This document shows, piece after piece, positions 7,867 to 16,374 of a stretch of DNA of 64,000 nucleotides; position 1 is the stretch's first letter, and every line of letters begins with the position of its first letter. This DNA comes from Variovorax sp037204085 (GTDB taxonomy: Bacteria > Pseudomonadota > Gammaproteobacteria > Burkholderiales > Burkholderiaceae_C): assembly GCF_037204085.1 (NCBI RefSeq), contig NZ_JBBCBW010000015.1:66678-130677 (forward strand), given 5' to 3'. The notes beneath the pieces are model-generated. The model had not been told where the DNA came from. It saw only the letters and a list, made by a program, of their open reading frames with translations, and searched no databases. Both the position numbers and the translations under genes were made by a program.

Positions 7867-8784
7867 TCAGATGCCCTTGGACGACGGATTGGCAAAGGCC
7901 TCCTTCGTCTCGGCGTTGAGCGGGTAGTTGATGTTGATGCCCTTGGGCGGAATGGGCGACATGAACCACTTGCCGTAGAGCTTTTCCATTCCGCCCGACT
8001 TCATCATGCCCGACACCACGCGGTCCACCAGCGCCTTGAAAGCCGGGTCGTCCTTGCGGAACATGAGCGACTGATTCTCGGTGCGCAGGCTCTCGCCGGT
8101 AATGACAAAGTCCTTCGGGTTGCGCGCATTCGCGATCTGGCCGGCCAGCAGGATGTCGTCGAGCACAAAGGCCTGCGCCCTGCCGCTTTCCACCAGCAGG
8201 AAAGAGTCGCTGTGGTCCTTGCCGCCCAGGTTGTTCACCTCGAGGTTGCGGCCCTTGTCGGCCTCGCGCAGCAGGCGGAACGACGTGGTGCCGGTGGTGG
8301 TGACCACCGTCTTGCCCTGCAGGTCGGCAATGCTCTTGATGCCTGAATCGGCCTTGACCAGCATGCGCACGTTGTAGCGGAAGATGTCCGGTGAAAACGC
8401 CACCTGCTTCTGGCGCTCGACCAGGTTGGTGGTGGAGCCGCACTCGATGTCGACGGTGCCGTTCTGCACCAGCGGAATGCGGTTGGCCGAGGTCACGGCC
8501 TGGTATTTGATTTCGATGGCCGGCAGCTTCAGCTCGGTCTTTACCGCTTCGACGATGCGGTTGCAGATCTCGATGCTGTAGCCCACCGGCTTCAGGTTGC
8601 CGTCGAGGTAAGAAAAGCCGAACGACGACTCGCGGTAGCCGAAGGTGATGGCGCCGCTCGCCTTAATCTTGGCGAGCGTGTCGTTGTTGTCCTGGGCCTG
8701 CGCGGCCGTATGCGGCAACAGCAGGGCAAAAACCGCCGCGAGAGCGGCAGCGCCAAAGAAAACCGACAGACGAAGTTTGGGCAT
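7867..8784 (-). CDS. Periplasmic amino-acid-binding protein of an ABC importer (GltI-like)
   Basis: A 305-residue family 3 solute-binding protein. A signal peptide (about 1-30, ending TAAQAQ) is followed by the type II periplasmic fold with ITFGYRESSFGFSYLDGNLKPVGYSIEIC, VDIECGSTTN and GKTVVTTTGTTSFR. These features are typical of glutamate/aspartate receptors (GltI/AatJ class). The C-terminal region has the KLYGKWF signature of that group. No ABC permease or ATPase gene lies next to it, so it must work with a transporter encoded elsewhere. It sits between the aminotransferase (58 bp upstream) and the racemase-like gene (14 bp downstream) on the same strand. Confidence 0.88.
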   Translation of the reverse strand: MPKLRLSVFFGAAALAAVFALLLPHTAAQAQDNNDTLAKIKASGAITFGYRESSFGFSYLDGNLKPVGYSIEICNRIVEAVKTELKLPAIEIKYQAVTSANRIPLVQNGTVDIECGSTTNLVERQKQVAFSPDIFRYNVRMLVKADSGIKSIADLQGKTVVTTTGTTSFRLLREADKGRNLEVNNLGGKDHSDSFLLVESGRAQAFVLDDILLAGQIANARNPKDFVITGESLRTENQSLMFRKDDPAFKALVDRVVSGMMKSGGMEKLYGKWFMSPIPPKGININYPLNAETKEAFANPSSKGI

Positions 8785-8841
8785 GAAAGCGCTCCTTGGA
8801 ACGGGCGGGTTGAAAAAAAGCGAAGGAAGAAAGATCAGCGG

Positions 8842-10176
8842 TCAGCGCCTAGCAGCACTCGTCGCGGCGTCGATGGAATCCGCAAGGCGCGTTGCGATTT
8901 CCCGCAGGTCCGCACGCGTGGCGATGAAGGGCGGCGCCAGCAGCACGTGGTCGCCCTTCCGGCCATCGACCGTGCCGCCGAAGGGGTAGCACAAGAGGCC
9001 GCGCGCCATGGCGTCTTTCTTGATGGCCGCATTGATCTTCAGCGCCGGATCGAACGGCGCCTTGTTTGCGCGGTCGGCCACGAGCTCGATGCCCCAGAAG
9101 AAGCCGCGGCCGCGTATGTCGCCGACATGCGGGTGCCCGCCGAGGACATCGGCCAGCATGGCGCCGAAGGCCGCCCCGTCTTCGCGAACCTTGGCAACGA
9201 GACCGTCGCGCCGGATCACCTGCTGCACCGCGAGCGCCGCCGCGCAGGCCATCGGATGCCCAAGGTAGGTGTGGCCGTGCTGGAAGAAGCCGCTGCCTTT
9301 GGACATGGCATCGACGATCTTGCGCTGCGCCAGCACCGCGCCAATCGGCTGATAGCCGCCGCCAAGGCCCTTGGCAATGGTCATGAGGTCGGGCACCACG
9401 CCCTCCTGCTCACAGGCGTGCAACGTTCCGGTGCGGCCCATGCCGCACATCACCTCGTCGAGGATGAGCAGCACGCCATATTTGTCGCACACCGCGCGCA
9501 CGGCCTTGAAGTAGCCCGGCACCGGTGTGAGCACGCCGGCCGTGGCGCCGCCCACTGTTTCGGCCACCAAGGCGATCACGCGATCGGCGCCCTGCGCAAC
9601 GATGGCAGCCTCGAGCTCGCCCGCGAGGCGCAGGCCGTATTGCTCGGCGCTTTCATCGGCGCGTTGCTCGCGGTAGGGGTAGCAAGGCGCGACATGCGTG
9701 GCCGGCACCAGGATGGGCGCGAACGGTTCGCGCCGCCACGCGTTGCCGCCCACCGCAAGCGCGCCCAGCGTGTTGCCGTGATAGCTCTGGCGGCGCGCGA
9801 TGAAGTGCGTGCGCTGCGGCTGGCCAATCTCTACGAAGTACTGCCGCGCCATCTTGAGCGCCGCTTCCACCGCCTCGGAGCCGCCGCTCACCAGGTACAC
9901 ATGGCTGATGCCTTCGGGCGCCGATGAAATCAGCTCGTCGGCCAACTGCTCGGCCACCTCACTGGTGAAGAAGCTGGTGTGGGCATAGGCCAGCCTGTCG
10001 AGCTGCGCATGCATGGCGGCCAGCACTTCGGGGTGCGCGTGGCCGAGGGACGACACGGCCGCCCCGCCCGATGCGTCGAGGTATTCGCGCCCTTCGGCGT
10101 CGCGGATGAACATGCCCTTGGAGCCCGCGGCAACGGGCGGGCTTTGGCGAAGGTGACGATGAAAGACGTGCGTCAT
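8842..10176 (-). CDS. Class III aminotransferase, aspartate aminotransferase family
   Basis: A 444-residue fold-type I omega-aminotransferase. Visible family features are the PLP-phosphate contact GSEAVEAALKMARQ, the aspartate holding the pyridine nitrogen in LLILDEVMCGMGRTG, and the PLP lysine in TIAKGLGGGYQPIGAV. Such enzymes transfer amino groups from omega-amino acids, diamines or beta-amino acids; the substrate cannot be read from sequence. The ATG at 10176 starts MTHVFHRHLRQ; an earlier in-frame ATG at 10260 would run through the operator-like palindromes and is unlikely. It heads the operon with the binding protein and racemase-like gene, and is divergent from an RpiR-type regulator. 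Confidence 0.88.
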   Translation of the reverse strand: MTHVFHRHLRQSPPVAAGSKGMFIRDAEGREYLDASGGAAVSSLGHAHPEVLAAMHAQLDRLAYAHTSFFTSEVAEQLADELISSAPEGISHVYLVSGGSEAVEAALKMARQYFVEIGQPQRTHFIARRQSYHGNTLGALAVGGNAWRREPFAPILVPATHVAPCYPYREQRADESAEQYGLRLAGELEAAIVAQGADRVIALVAETVGGATAGVLTPVPGYFKAVRAVCDKYGVLLILDEVMCGMGRTGTLHACEQEGVVPDLMTIAKGLGGGYQPIGAVLAQRKIVDAMSKGSGFFQHGHTYLGHPMACAAALAVQQVIRRDGLVAKVREDGAAFGAMLADVLGGHPHVGDIRGRGFFWGIELVADRANKAPFDPALKINAAIKKDAMARGLLCYPFGGTVDGRKGDHVLLAPPFIATRADLREIATRLADSIDAATSAARR

Positions 10177-10212
10177 GGTGGCGGGTGGCAGCGAGATGGC
10201 GGATTCGTATTT

Positions 10213-10226
10213 GGAACTAACGTTTC
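10213..10226. promoter_or_regulatory. Operator-like palindrome, copy 1
   Basis: GGAAC-TAAC-GTTTC, one mismatch from a perfect GGAAC-N4-GTTCC dyad. It is the copy nearest the aminotransferase start in the 146-bp divergent gap shared with the RpiR regulator. Confidence 0.5.
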
Positions 10227-10241
10227 GACAGATTATTGTTT

Positions 10242-10255
10242 GGAACATTTGTTCC
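10242..10255. promoter_or_regulatory. Operator-like palindrome, copy 2 (perfect)
   Basis: GGAAC-ATTT-GTTCC, a perfect 5-bp dyad with a 4-bp spacer, 29 bp centre-to-centre from copy 1. This is the likely best binding site for the adjacent MurR/RpiR protein, inferred from position and repetition. Confidence 0.6.
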
Positions 10256-10281
10256 GTCAACTATCCCGCCGTTCCATGTCC

Positions 10282-10295
10282 GGTACATTCGTTCC
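10282..10295. promoter_or_regulatory. Operator-like palindrome, copy 3
   Basis: GGTAC-ATTC-GTTCC, one mismatch, 40 bp from copy 2 and 28 bp before the regulator start codon. An extra GTTCC half-site lies at 10271-10275. Placement over the regulator's own promoter suggests autoregulation. Confidence 0.5.
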
Positions 10296-10322
10296 AACAG
10301 CAGCTGCCAAAGAGACACCGCC

Positions 10323-11189
10323 ATGGGCGCCAGAGACCAGATCCGCCAGCGTTTCAACGAACTGAGCCCCGCCTTGCAGCAGGTGGCGCGCTATGTGCTG
10401 GACCATCCGAACGAAGTAGTGACCGCATCGATGCGCAACGTAGGCACGCGCGCGCAGAGCACGCCCGCCACGCTGGTGCGCTTTGCGCAGCACCTGGGCT
10501 ATGCGGGCTGGCCGCAGCTGAAGGAAGCCTTTGCCAGCGACATGGGCCTGGGTACCGAAACCTACGGCGGGCGCGCCAAGCAGCTCATCGGCCGCGCGCA
10601 GGACAGGAGCCTCACGGGGGAGATGTTCGAGGTGCAGCGCCGCAACCTGGAGGCCACGCACCAGCAGAGCGAGCAGGCGCTGCAAAAGGCCTGCGCACTG
10701 ATCGAGAAGGCGCCCGCGGTGCACGCGGCGGGGTTCAGGGCCTGCTTTCCTATCGCGTTCTCGTTCGTCTATGTGTACCGGCTCTTTCGCGCCAGCGTGC
10801 ACCTGGTCGACGGCCAGGGCGGCTCGCTCGAAATGCAGCAGCGCGCCTTTGCCAAGGGCGACGCGCTGGTGGTGGCCAGCTTCATGCCCTACTCGCGCGA
10901 GGCGCTGCAGGTGGCAGAAGCGGCCAAGGCGGCGGGCTGCCGCATCGTTGCCATTACCGACAGCGTGGCTTCGCCGCTGTCGCTGCTGGCGGACGAAACG
11001 CTGCTCTTCACGATCAACAGCCCCTCTTTCTTTCCCTCGGTGGCGGCCGGCGTGGCAGTGACCGAGGCGCTGGTCGAACTGCTCGCGAGCCGCGCGGGCA
11101 AGCCGGTGATCCGGCGCATCGACCAGGCGGAGGCGCAGCTGTTCGAATCGGGCGCGTACCTGGTGCCGCCGGTGGCGCGCGGCAGCTAG
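10323..11189 (+). CDS. MurR/RpiR family transcriptional regulator
   Basis: A 288-residue regulator. The N-terminal RpiR helix-turn-helix (about 1-80) includes LSPALQQVARYVLDHPNEVVTASM and the recognition region RAQSTPATLVRFAQHLGYAGWPQLK. The C-terminal SIS sugar-isomerase-like domain (about 125-275) carries SFMPYSREALQVAEAAKAAGCRIVAITD, the usual effector-binding fold for phosphosugars or amino-acid-derived ligands. The start MGARDQ at 10323 is chosen because the helix-turn-helix begins directly after it; the longer frame from 10236 overlaps the palindromes. It is divergent from the aminotransferase-binding protein-racemase operon and is its likely regulator. Confidence 0.87.
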   Translation: MGARDQIRQRFNELSPALQQVARYVLDHPNEVVTASMRNVGTRAQSTPATLVRFAQHLGYAGWPQLKEAFASDMGLGTETYGGRAKQLIGRAQDRSLTGEMFEVQRRNLEATHQQSEQALQKACALIEKAPAVHAAGFRACFPIAFSFVYVYRLFRASVHLVDGQGGSLEMQQRAFAKGDALVVASFMPYSREALQVAEAAKAAGCRIVAITDSVASPLSLLADETLLFTINSPSFFPSVAAGVAVTEALVELLASRAGKPVIRRIDQAEAQLFESGAYLVPPVARGS

Positions 11190-11303
11190 AAAAATAGGTG
11201 CGGCCAACCAATCGCATGCTGCGGTGCCGCATTGCGGAACCCGTGCAAAACCGCCCGGTCAAACAGCTGTTGCAGCTTTGTGTTGCGACAGGAGGTAATG
11301 ACC

Positions 11304-11669
11304 ATGAAGCAAGTGAAACACTGGCAAGACCCGGTCAACATCGTTCTGGGTGTGTGGCTGGTCGTCTCGCCCTGGGTCCTGGGTTTTCAGGACGTGACCT
11401 TCGCGATGTGGAGCACGGTATTGACCGGTATCGCACTGGGCGCCGTGGCGCTGGGGGCGACCCTGGTTCCGCGTGCCTGGGAAGAGTGGACCGAAGGTGC
11501 GCTCGCCATCTGGCTGGCCGTATCCCCCTGGGTGCTCGGCTTTGCCACTGTCGAGAACGCGATGGTCAACGCAGTGCTCGTGTCCGCGGCCATCCTGGTG
11601 CTCGCGCTCTGGGTGCTTGTGACTGACAAGGACTACCTGGGCGGGTCGATGGACCGTCACGCGCACTGA
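11304..11669 (+). CDS. SPW-repeat membrane protein
   Basis: A 121-residue four-helix membrane protein with two tandem SPW repeats: LVVSPWVLGF near residue 22 and LAVSPWVLGF near residue 72, each followed by a second hydrophobic helix. Proteins with this repeat are found in many proteobacteria and archaea and have no firmly assigned role. AGGAGGT at 11290-11296 fits the ATG at 11304 (7-base spacing) and is too close for the ATG at 11298, so 11304 is used. It is convergent with the RND operon, 11 bp from the NodT stop codon, and has no obvious operon partner. Confidence 0.85.
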   Translation: MKQVKHWQDPVNIVLGVWLVVSPWVLGFQDVTFAMWSTVLTGIALGAVALGATLVPRAWEEWTEGALAIWLAVSPWVLGFATVENAMVNAVLVSAAILVLALWVLVTDKDYLGGSMDRHAH

Positions 11670-11680
11670 CGGCACGTTGA

Positions 11681-13135
11681 CTACGTTGCCCCTGCCTGCC
11701 AGCCGCCGCCGAGGGCTTGAATGAGCGCCACTGCGGCGGTCTGGCGATTTACAAGCAGCTGCACCAGCGTGCGGCGTGCGTTCAACGCGGCGGCCTGCGC
11801 AGTGACCACTTCGGTGTAGCTGACCTGGCCCGCGCGGTAGCGATTGAGCAACTGCTGCTCGGTCTTGTCGGCCGCGGCCGAGGCTTCGCGCCGCAGGCCT
11901 TCCTGCTGCGCCAGCGCGGCACCGGCGGTGAGCTGGTCTTCCACGGCCTGGAAAGCGGTGAGCACCGTTTGCCGGTAGCGCGCCACGCTGGCTTCGTGGC
12001 CCGCCTTGGCCGAATCGACGCTCGCGCCGATGGCGCCCGCGTCGAACACCACCTGCGCCACCGAAAGGCCGAGCGCCCACAGCGTGTTGGATGCGTTGAA
12101 CAGGTCTTTCACGCGGCTTGCGTTGCCGCCCACCGAAGCGCTGAGCCCGAAGTTCGGAAAGTACGCTGAGCGCGCAATGCCGATCTGCGCGTTGGCGGCC
12201 GCCACCGCGCGCTCGGCCGCCGCGATGTCGGGCCGCCGCTGCAGCAGCGTCGACGGCACGCCGGTCGGAATGCCAGGCACCGTGGGCGTCCACTGCGCAG
12301 CGGGCAAGCTGAAGTCGGCTGGCGCCACGCCCACCAGCATGGCAATGGCGTGCTCCAGCGTGGCGCGGGTGCGCTGCAGGCCCACGCGCTCAGCCTGGGC
12401 GCTGACGAGTTGGGTCTGTGCCTGCAGCACGTCGGTTTGCGCTGCAATGCCGGCCTTGTAGCGGTTGCTGGTGATCTCGAAGGCGCGCTGGTAGCCCTCG
12501 ATGGTCTGGTCGAGCAGGACGATCTCGGCATCGGTTTCGCGCAGCGAGAAGTAGTTGGTGGCCAGGTCGCCAATGGCCGAAAGGCGCGCGGAAGCCAGGT
12601 CGGCTTCGCTGGCCTCTGCATTGGCCTGCGCGCTGCTCACGGCTTGCCGCAAACGGCCCCACACATCGGGCGCCCAATCGACACCCAGCGTTGCGGCAAA
12701 AGTGCTGGTTGCGTTGCTGGTGCTGCCGGCATTGCCGCTTCGCCTGCCGCTGCCGTCGAGCGATACCGTCGGGAACAGCGCGGCGCGTTCTCCGCGCACC
12801 AGTGCCTGGGCCTGCGCGTAGTTGGCCACGGCCGCGGCAATGTTCTGGTTCGACACCTGCACGCGGGCAGCCAGTTCGTCGAGCGTGGCGTCACCGAACA
12901 GCTTCCACCATTCGCCGCGGTCGAGCGCATCGGCCGGCGCGGCGGGCAGCCAGCCTTCGGCAGCCTTCTGCTCTTTCCATTCGACAGGAGCGGCCGAGCT
13001 TGGCACCTGGTACGTGGGGCCTACGGCGCAACCGGCCACCATGGCGGCCAACACGAGTGCGGACAGCCTGCCGGGCAGATGCGAGCGAATGCGTTGTCGT
13101 TGTTTCATGGCAGGTTCGTTCATTCTTCTGTTCAT
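11681..13135 (-). CDS. Outer-membrane efflux lipoprotein, NodT/OprM family
   Basis: A 484-residue TolC-like outer-membrane channel. The signal peptide ends in lipobox VAGC (LAAMVAGCAVGP), so the mature N-terminal Cys is lipidated. Two OEP repeats follow, with family signatures APDVWGRLR, FSLRETDAEIVLLDQTIEGYQRAFEIT in the first and RRPDIAAAERAVAAANAQIGIARSAYFP in the second. ATG 13135 overlaps the stop of the upstream permease (ATGA), supporting translational coupling and this start; 13123 and 13108 are alternative in-frame ATGs. It is the last gene of the adaptor-permease-permease-channel operon, as in Pseudomonas muxABC-opmB. Confidence 0.93.
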   Translation of the reverse strand: MNRRMNEPAMKQRQRIRSHLPGRLSALVLAAMVAGCAVGPTYQVPSSAAPVEWKEQKAAEGWLPAAPADALDRGEWWKLFGDATLDELAARVQVSNQNIAAAVANYAQAQALVRGERAALFPTVSLDGSGRRSGNAGSTSNATSTFAATLGVDWAPDVWGRLRQAVSSAQANAEASEADLASARLSAIGDLATNYFSLRETDAEIVLLDQTIEGYQRAFEITSNRYKAGIAAQTDVLQAQTQLVSAQAERVGLQRTRATLEHAIAMLVGVAPADFSLPAAQWTPTVPGIPTGVPSTLLQRRPDIAAAERAVAAANAQIGIARSAYFPNFGLSASVGGNASRVKDLFNASNTLWALGLSVAQVVFDAGAIGASVDSAKAGHEASVARYRQTVLTAFQAVEDQLTAGAALAQQEGLRREASAAADKTEQQLLNRYRAGQVSYTEVVTAQAAALNARRTLVQLLVNRQTAAVALIQALGGGWQAGAT

Positions 13136-16100
13136 GTCGGCGAGCTTGCGGCACGGCTCAGGTGGCGCTCGTTGCCGGAGCGCCGGCGAAGCTTGTCGAG
13201 CAGCACATAGACCACAGGCGTTGTCAGCAACGTAAGCAGCTGGCTCGCCACCAGGCCGCCGATGATTGCCACGCCCAGCGGCTGACGCAGTTCGGAGCCC
13301 TGGCCGAAGCCGATGGCCAGCGGCAGCGCGCCGAGCGCGGCGGCCAGCGTGGTCATGAGAATCGGCCGGAAGCGCAGCAGGCATGCCTCGCGCACCGCTT
13401 CCACGGCCGAGATGCCGCGCGCGCGCTCGGCCTCGAGCGCAAAGTCGATGATCAAAATGGCGTTCTTCTTCACGATGCCGATCAGGAGGAAGAGCCCGAT
13501 CAGCGCAATGATCGAAAACTCCATGCGGAACAGCAGCAGCGCCAGCACCGCACCCACGCCCGCCGAAGGCAGAGTGGTGAGCACGGTAATCGGGTGGATC
13601 AGGCTCTCGTACAGCACGCCCAGCACGATGTAGATAACCACGATGGCCGCCACGATGAGCGCCAGCTGCTGCCCTTGCGATTGCTGCGCCGCCAGCGCCG
13701 TGCCCTGGAAGCTGCCGCGCACATTCACGGGCATGGCAATGTCCGCCTCGGCCTGCGCAACGATGCGCCGCGCATCCTGCAGCGTGACGCCCTCGCCCAG
13801 GTTGAACGAGACGGTGCTCGCGAGCTCGGTGTCCTGGTGGTCGATGGAGCTTGGCACCGCCCGCTCGCTCACCTTGGCAATGGCCGAGAGCGGCACCATG
13901 AGCGTGGTGTTGGCCGCCAGCGCCTGGCCCGTGGAAGCGGTGCGCAGCCCCGGATTGGCCGACGTGGTGGTCGATGTGCCGGTGCTCGCGTCGGTGGTGT
14001 TGGCAAGCGAGCTCACGGTGGTGGTGCCGCTCGCGGTGGTGCTGCTGGTGAGCGTCGAAGGCACGTACAGGTCCTTCAGCACCACGGGCGCGCGCTGGTA
14101 GCGCGGCGCCCACTCCATGATGACGGAATACTGGTTGAGCTCGTCGTAGATGGTGGCGACCGAGCGCTGGCCATAGGCGTTGTAGAGCGCGTTGTCGACC
14201 GCGCTCGAAGTCACGCCAAGCCGCGCGGCGCTGTCGCGGTCGACGTCGACGAAGGTTTCCACGCCGTTGTCGGCCTGATCGCTGTCCACATCGGTGAGCG
14301 CGGTTTCCTGGCGCAGTCGGTCGGCCAGCTTCGCGGTCCAGGTGCGCAGGTCGGCAAGGTTGTCGCCCTTCAGCGTGTACTGGTAGGTCGAATTACTCGA
14401 ACGCCCGCCCATGCGCAGGTCTTGCACCGGGCTCAAGAACACGCGCAGCCCGGTCAGCTGGTTGAGCTGCGGCCGCAGCCGGTTGACGACCGCTGCGGTC
14501 TTTTCGGTGCGCTGCGAGAGTGGCTTGAGATTGACGAACATGAAGCCGCCGCCGGAGCGGCTGCCGCCCGCAAAGCCCACCACGGAATCGACGGCCGGGT
14601 CCTTGTGAATGATGTCGACCGCCTGGCGCAGCTTTTCGCTCAGCGCCACCGACGAAATGCTCTGGTCCGCGCGCAGGCCCGCATTCAGCTGTCCGTTGTC
14701 CTGCTCGGGGAAGTAGCCCTTGGGAATGGCGGCGAACAGGTAGAAGTTCAGGCCGACCACGGCCAGCAGCACCACCATGACCACGGCCTTGCTCGCAAGC
14801 GCCCAGTCGAGGCTGTGCGCATAGGTGCGCAGGCTCCACTGGTACACGCTCTCCGACATGCGCGCCAGGCGCCCCGGCGGCTTGGCATCGGGCTCCTCGG
14901 GCTTGAGCAGCATGGCGCAGAGCATGGGCGTGGTGGTGAGCGATATGACCAGCGAGATCAGCACCGACACCGACAGCGTGACCGCGAATTCGCGGAACAG
15001 CCGGCCGATTTGCCCGTCCATGAACAGCAGCGGAATGAACACCGCCACCAGCGAGAGGCTGATCGACAGCACGGTAAAGCCCACCTCGCGCGCACCGCGC
15101 AGCGCGGCTTCCACGCGGCCCATGCCGGCCTCGATGTGGCGGCTGGTGTTTTCGAGCACCACGATGGCGTCGTCGACCACAAAGCCGGTGGCCACCGTGA
15201 GCGCCATCAGGCTCAGGTTGTTGAGGCTGTAGCCCAGCAGGTGCATCACGCCGAAGGTGCCGAGCAGCGACACCACCGTGGCCACCGCCGGAATGATGGT
15301 GGCCCGCGCCTTGCGCAAGAAGAGGCCGACCACCAGCACCACCAGCGCAATCGAAATCATGAGCGTGGCCTCGATCTCGCGCAGCGAGGCGCGGATGGAG
15401 TTGGTGCGGTCCGAAGCCACTTGCACCTCAATGTCCTGCGGCAGCTGCGCGCGCAGCTCGGGCAGCAGTTCGCGCACGCCGTCCACGGTTTCGATGATGT
15501 TGGCGCCGGGCTCCTGCGTCACCAGCACGATCACCGCGGGCTGGCCGTTGAAGAGACCCAGCGTGCGCGTGTTCTCCACGCTGTCGATCACCCGCGCCAC
15601 GTCGCCCAGCCGCACGGCCGCGCCGTTGCGCCAGGCAATGACCATGTCGCGGTACTCCACGGCGTGGCGGCCCGGCGACGGCGTGTAGATCTGCAGCCGG
15701 CGGTCGTCGTTCTCGATGGCGCCCTTGGGCCGATTGGCGTTGTTGGCCTGGATGGCAGCGCGCACGTCTTCGCTGCTGATGCCGAAGCGGTTGAGCGAGA
15801 AAGGTTCGAGCTCTACCCGCACGGCAGGCAGCGAGCCGCCGCCGATCTCGACCTCGCCCACGCCTTCCACCTGCGAGAGCTTCTGGCTCACGATGTTGGA
15901 CACGGCCTCGTAGATCTGCCCCGGCGTGCGCGTCTTGGAGGTGAGCGCCAGGATGGCAATGGGCGCAGCCGTCGGGTTGCGCTTGCGGTAGGTCGGGTTG
16001 CTGCGCAAGGTGGCCGGCAGGTCGGCCCGCGCCGCGTTGATGGCCGCCTGCACCTCGCGCGCGGCGCTGTCGATGTTGCGCTTCAGGTCGAACTGCAGGC

Positions 16101-16374
16101 TGATGCGGGTAGAGCCGTTCGAGCTGGTCGAGGTGAGTTCGTTCACGCCCGCAATCACGCCCAGACGCCGCTCCAGCGGCGTGGCAACGCTCGAAGCCAT
16201 GGTGCTCGGGCTCGCACCCGCGAGGCTGGCGGTTACCGAGATGGTCGGAAAGTCGACCTGCGGCAGCGGCGACACAGGCAGCACGAAGAACGCCGCAATC
16301 CCGGCCAGCGCGATGCCGACGGTCAGCAAGACCGTGGCGATCGGGCGTTCGACGAAAGGCCTGGAAAGGTTCAT
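13132..16374 (-). CDS. mdtC: RND multidrug efflux permease, MdtC/MuxC type
   Basis: A 1080-residue proton-driven RND pump subunit of the heteromultimeric MdtBC class. It opens with the family signature MNLSRPFVERPIATVLLTVGI. Transmembrane helix 4 has LMALTVATGFVVDDAIVVLENTSRHIE with the paired aspartates of the proton relay; the C-terminal repeat ends in FLLIGIVKKNAILIIDFALEAER and LRFRPILMTTLAAALGALPLA. It is about 40 residues longer than usual because of a Ser/Thr-rich low-complexity insertion at about 771-816, in the second periplasmic half. The start overlaps the preceding permease stop (ATGA). Confidence 0.93.
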   Translation of the reverse strand: MNLSRPFVERPIATVLLTVGIALAGIAAFFVLPVSPLPQVDFPTISVTASLAGASPSTMASSVATPLERRLGVIAGVNELTSTSSNGSTRISLQFDLKRNIDSAAREVQAAINAARADLPATLRSNPTYRKRNPTAAPIAILALTSKTRTPGQIYEAVSNIVSQKLSQVEGVGEVEIGGGSLPAVRVELEPFSLNRFGISSEDVRAAIQANNANRPKGAIENDDRRLQIYTPSPGRHAVEYRDMVIAWRNGAAVRLGDVARVIDSVENTRTLGLFNGQPAVIVLVTQEPGANIIETVDGVRELLPELRAQLPQDIEVQVASDRTNSIRASLREIEATLMISIALVVLVVGLFLRKARATIIPAVATVVSLLGTFGVMHLLGYSLNNLSLMALTVATGFVVDDAIVVLENTSRHIEAGMGRVEAALRGAREVGFTVLSISLSLVAVFIPLLFMDGQIGRLFREFAVTLSVSVLISLVISLTTTPMLCAMLLKPEEPDAKPPGRLARMSESVYQWSLRTYAHSLDWALASKAVVMVVLLAVVGLNFYLFAAIPKGYFPEQDNGQLNAGLRADQSISSVALSEKLRQAVDIIHKDPAVDSVVGFAGGSRSGGGFMFVNLKPLSQRTEKTAAVVNRLRPQLNQLTGLRVFLSPVQDLRMGGRSSNSTYQYTLKGDNLADLRTWTAKLADRLRQETALTDVDSDQADNGVETFVDVDRDSAARLGVTSSAVDNALYNAYGQRSVATIYDELNQYSVIMEWAPRYQRAPVVLKDLYVPSTLTSSTTASGTTTVSSLANTTDASTGTSTTTSANPGLRTASTGQALAANTTLMVPLSAIAKVSERAVPSSIDHQDTELASTVSFNLGEGVTLQDARRIVAQAEADIAMPVNVRGSFQGTALAAQQSQGQQLALIVAAIVVIYIVLGVLYESLIHPITVLTTLPSAGVGAVLALLLFRMEFSIIALIGLFLLIGIVKKNAILIIDFALEAERARGISAVEAVREACLLRFRPILMTTLAAALGALPLAIGFGQGSELRQPLGVAIIGGLVASQLLTLLTTPVVYVLLDKLRRRSGNERHLSRAASSPT

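Noticed and set aside
8444..8784. Extension of the racemase-like gene into the binding-protein region
   Set aside because: The upstream part is another frame of the binding-protein gene; the MTRIALIH start at 7852 begins the racemase fold.
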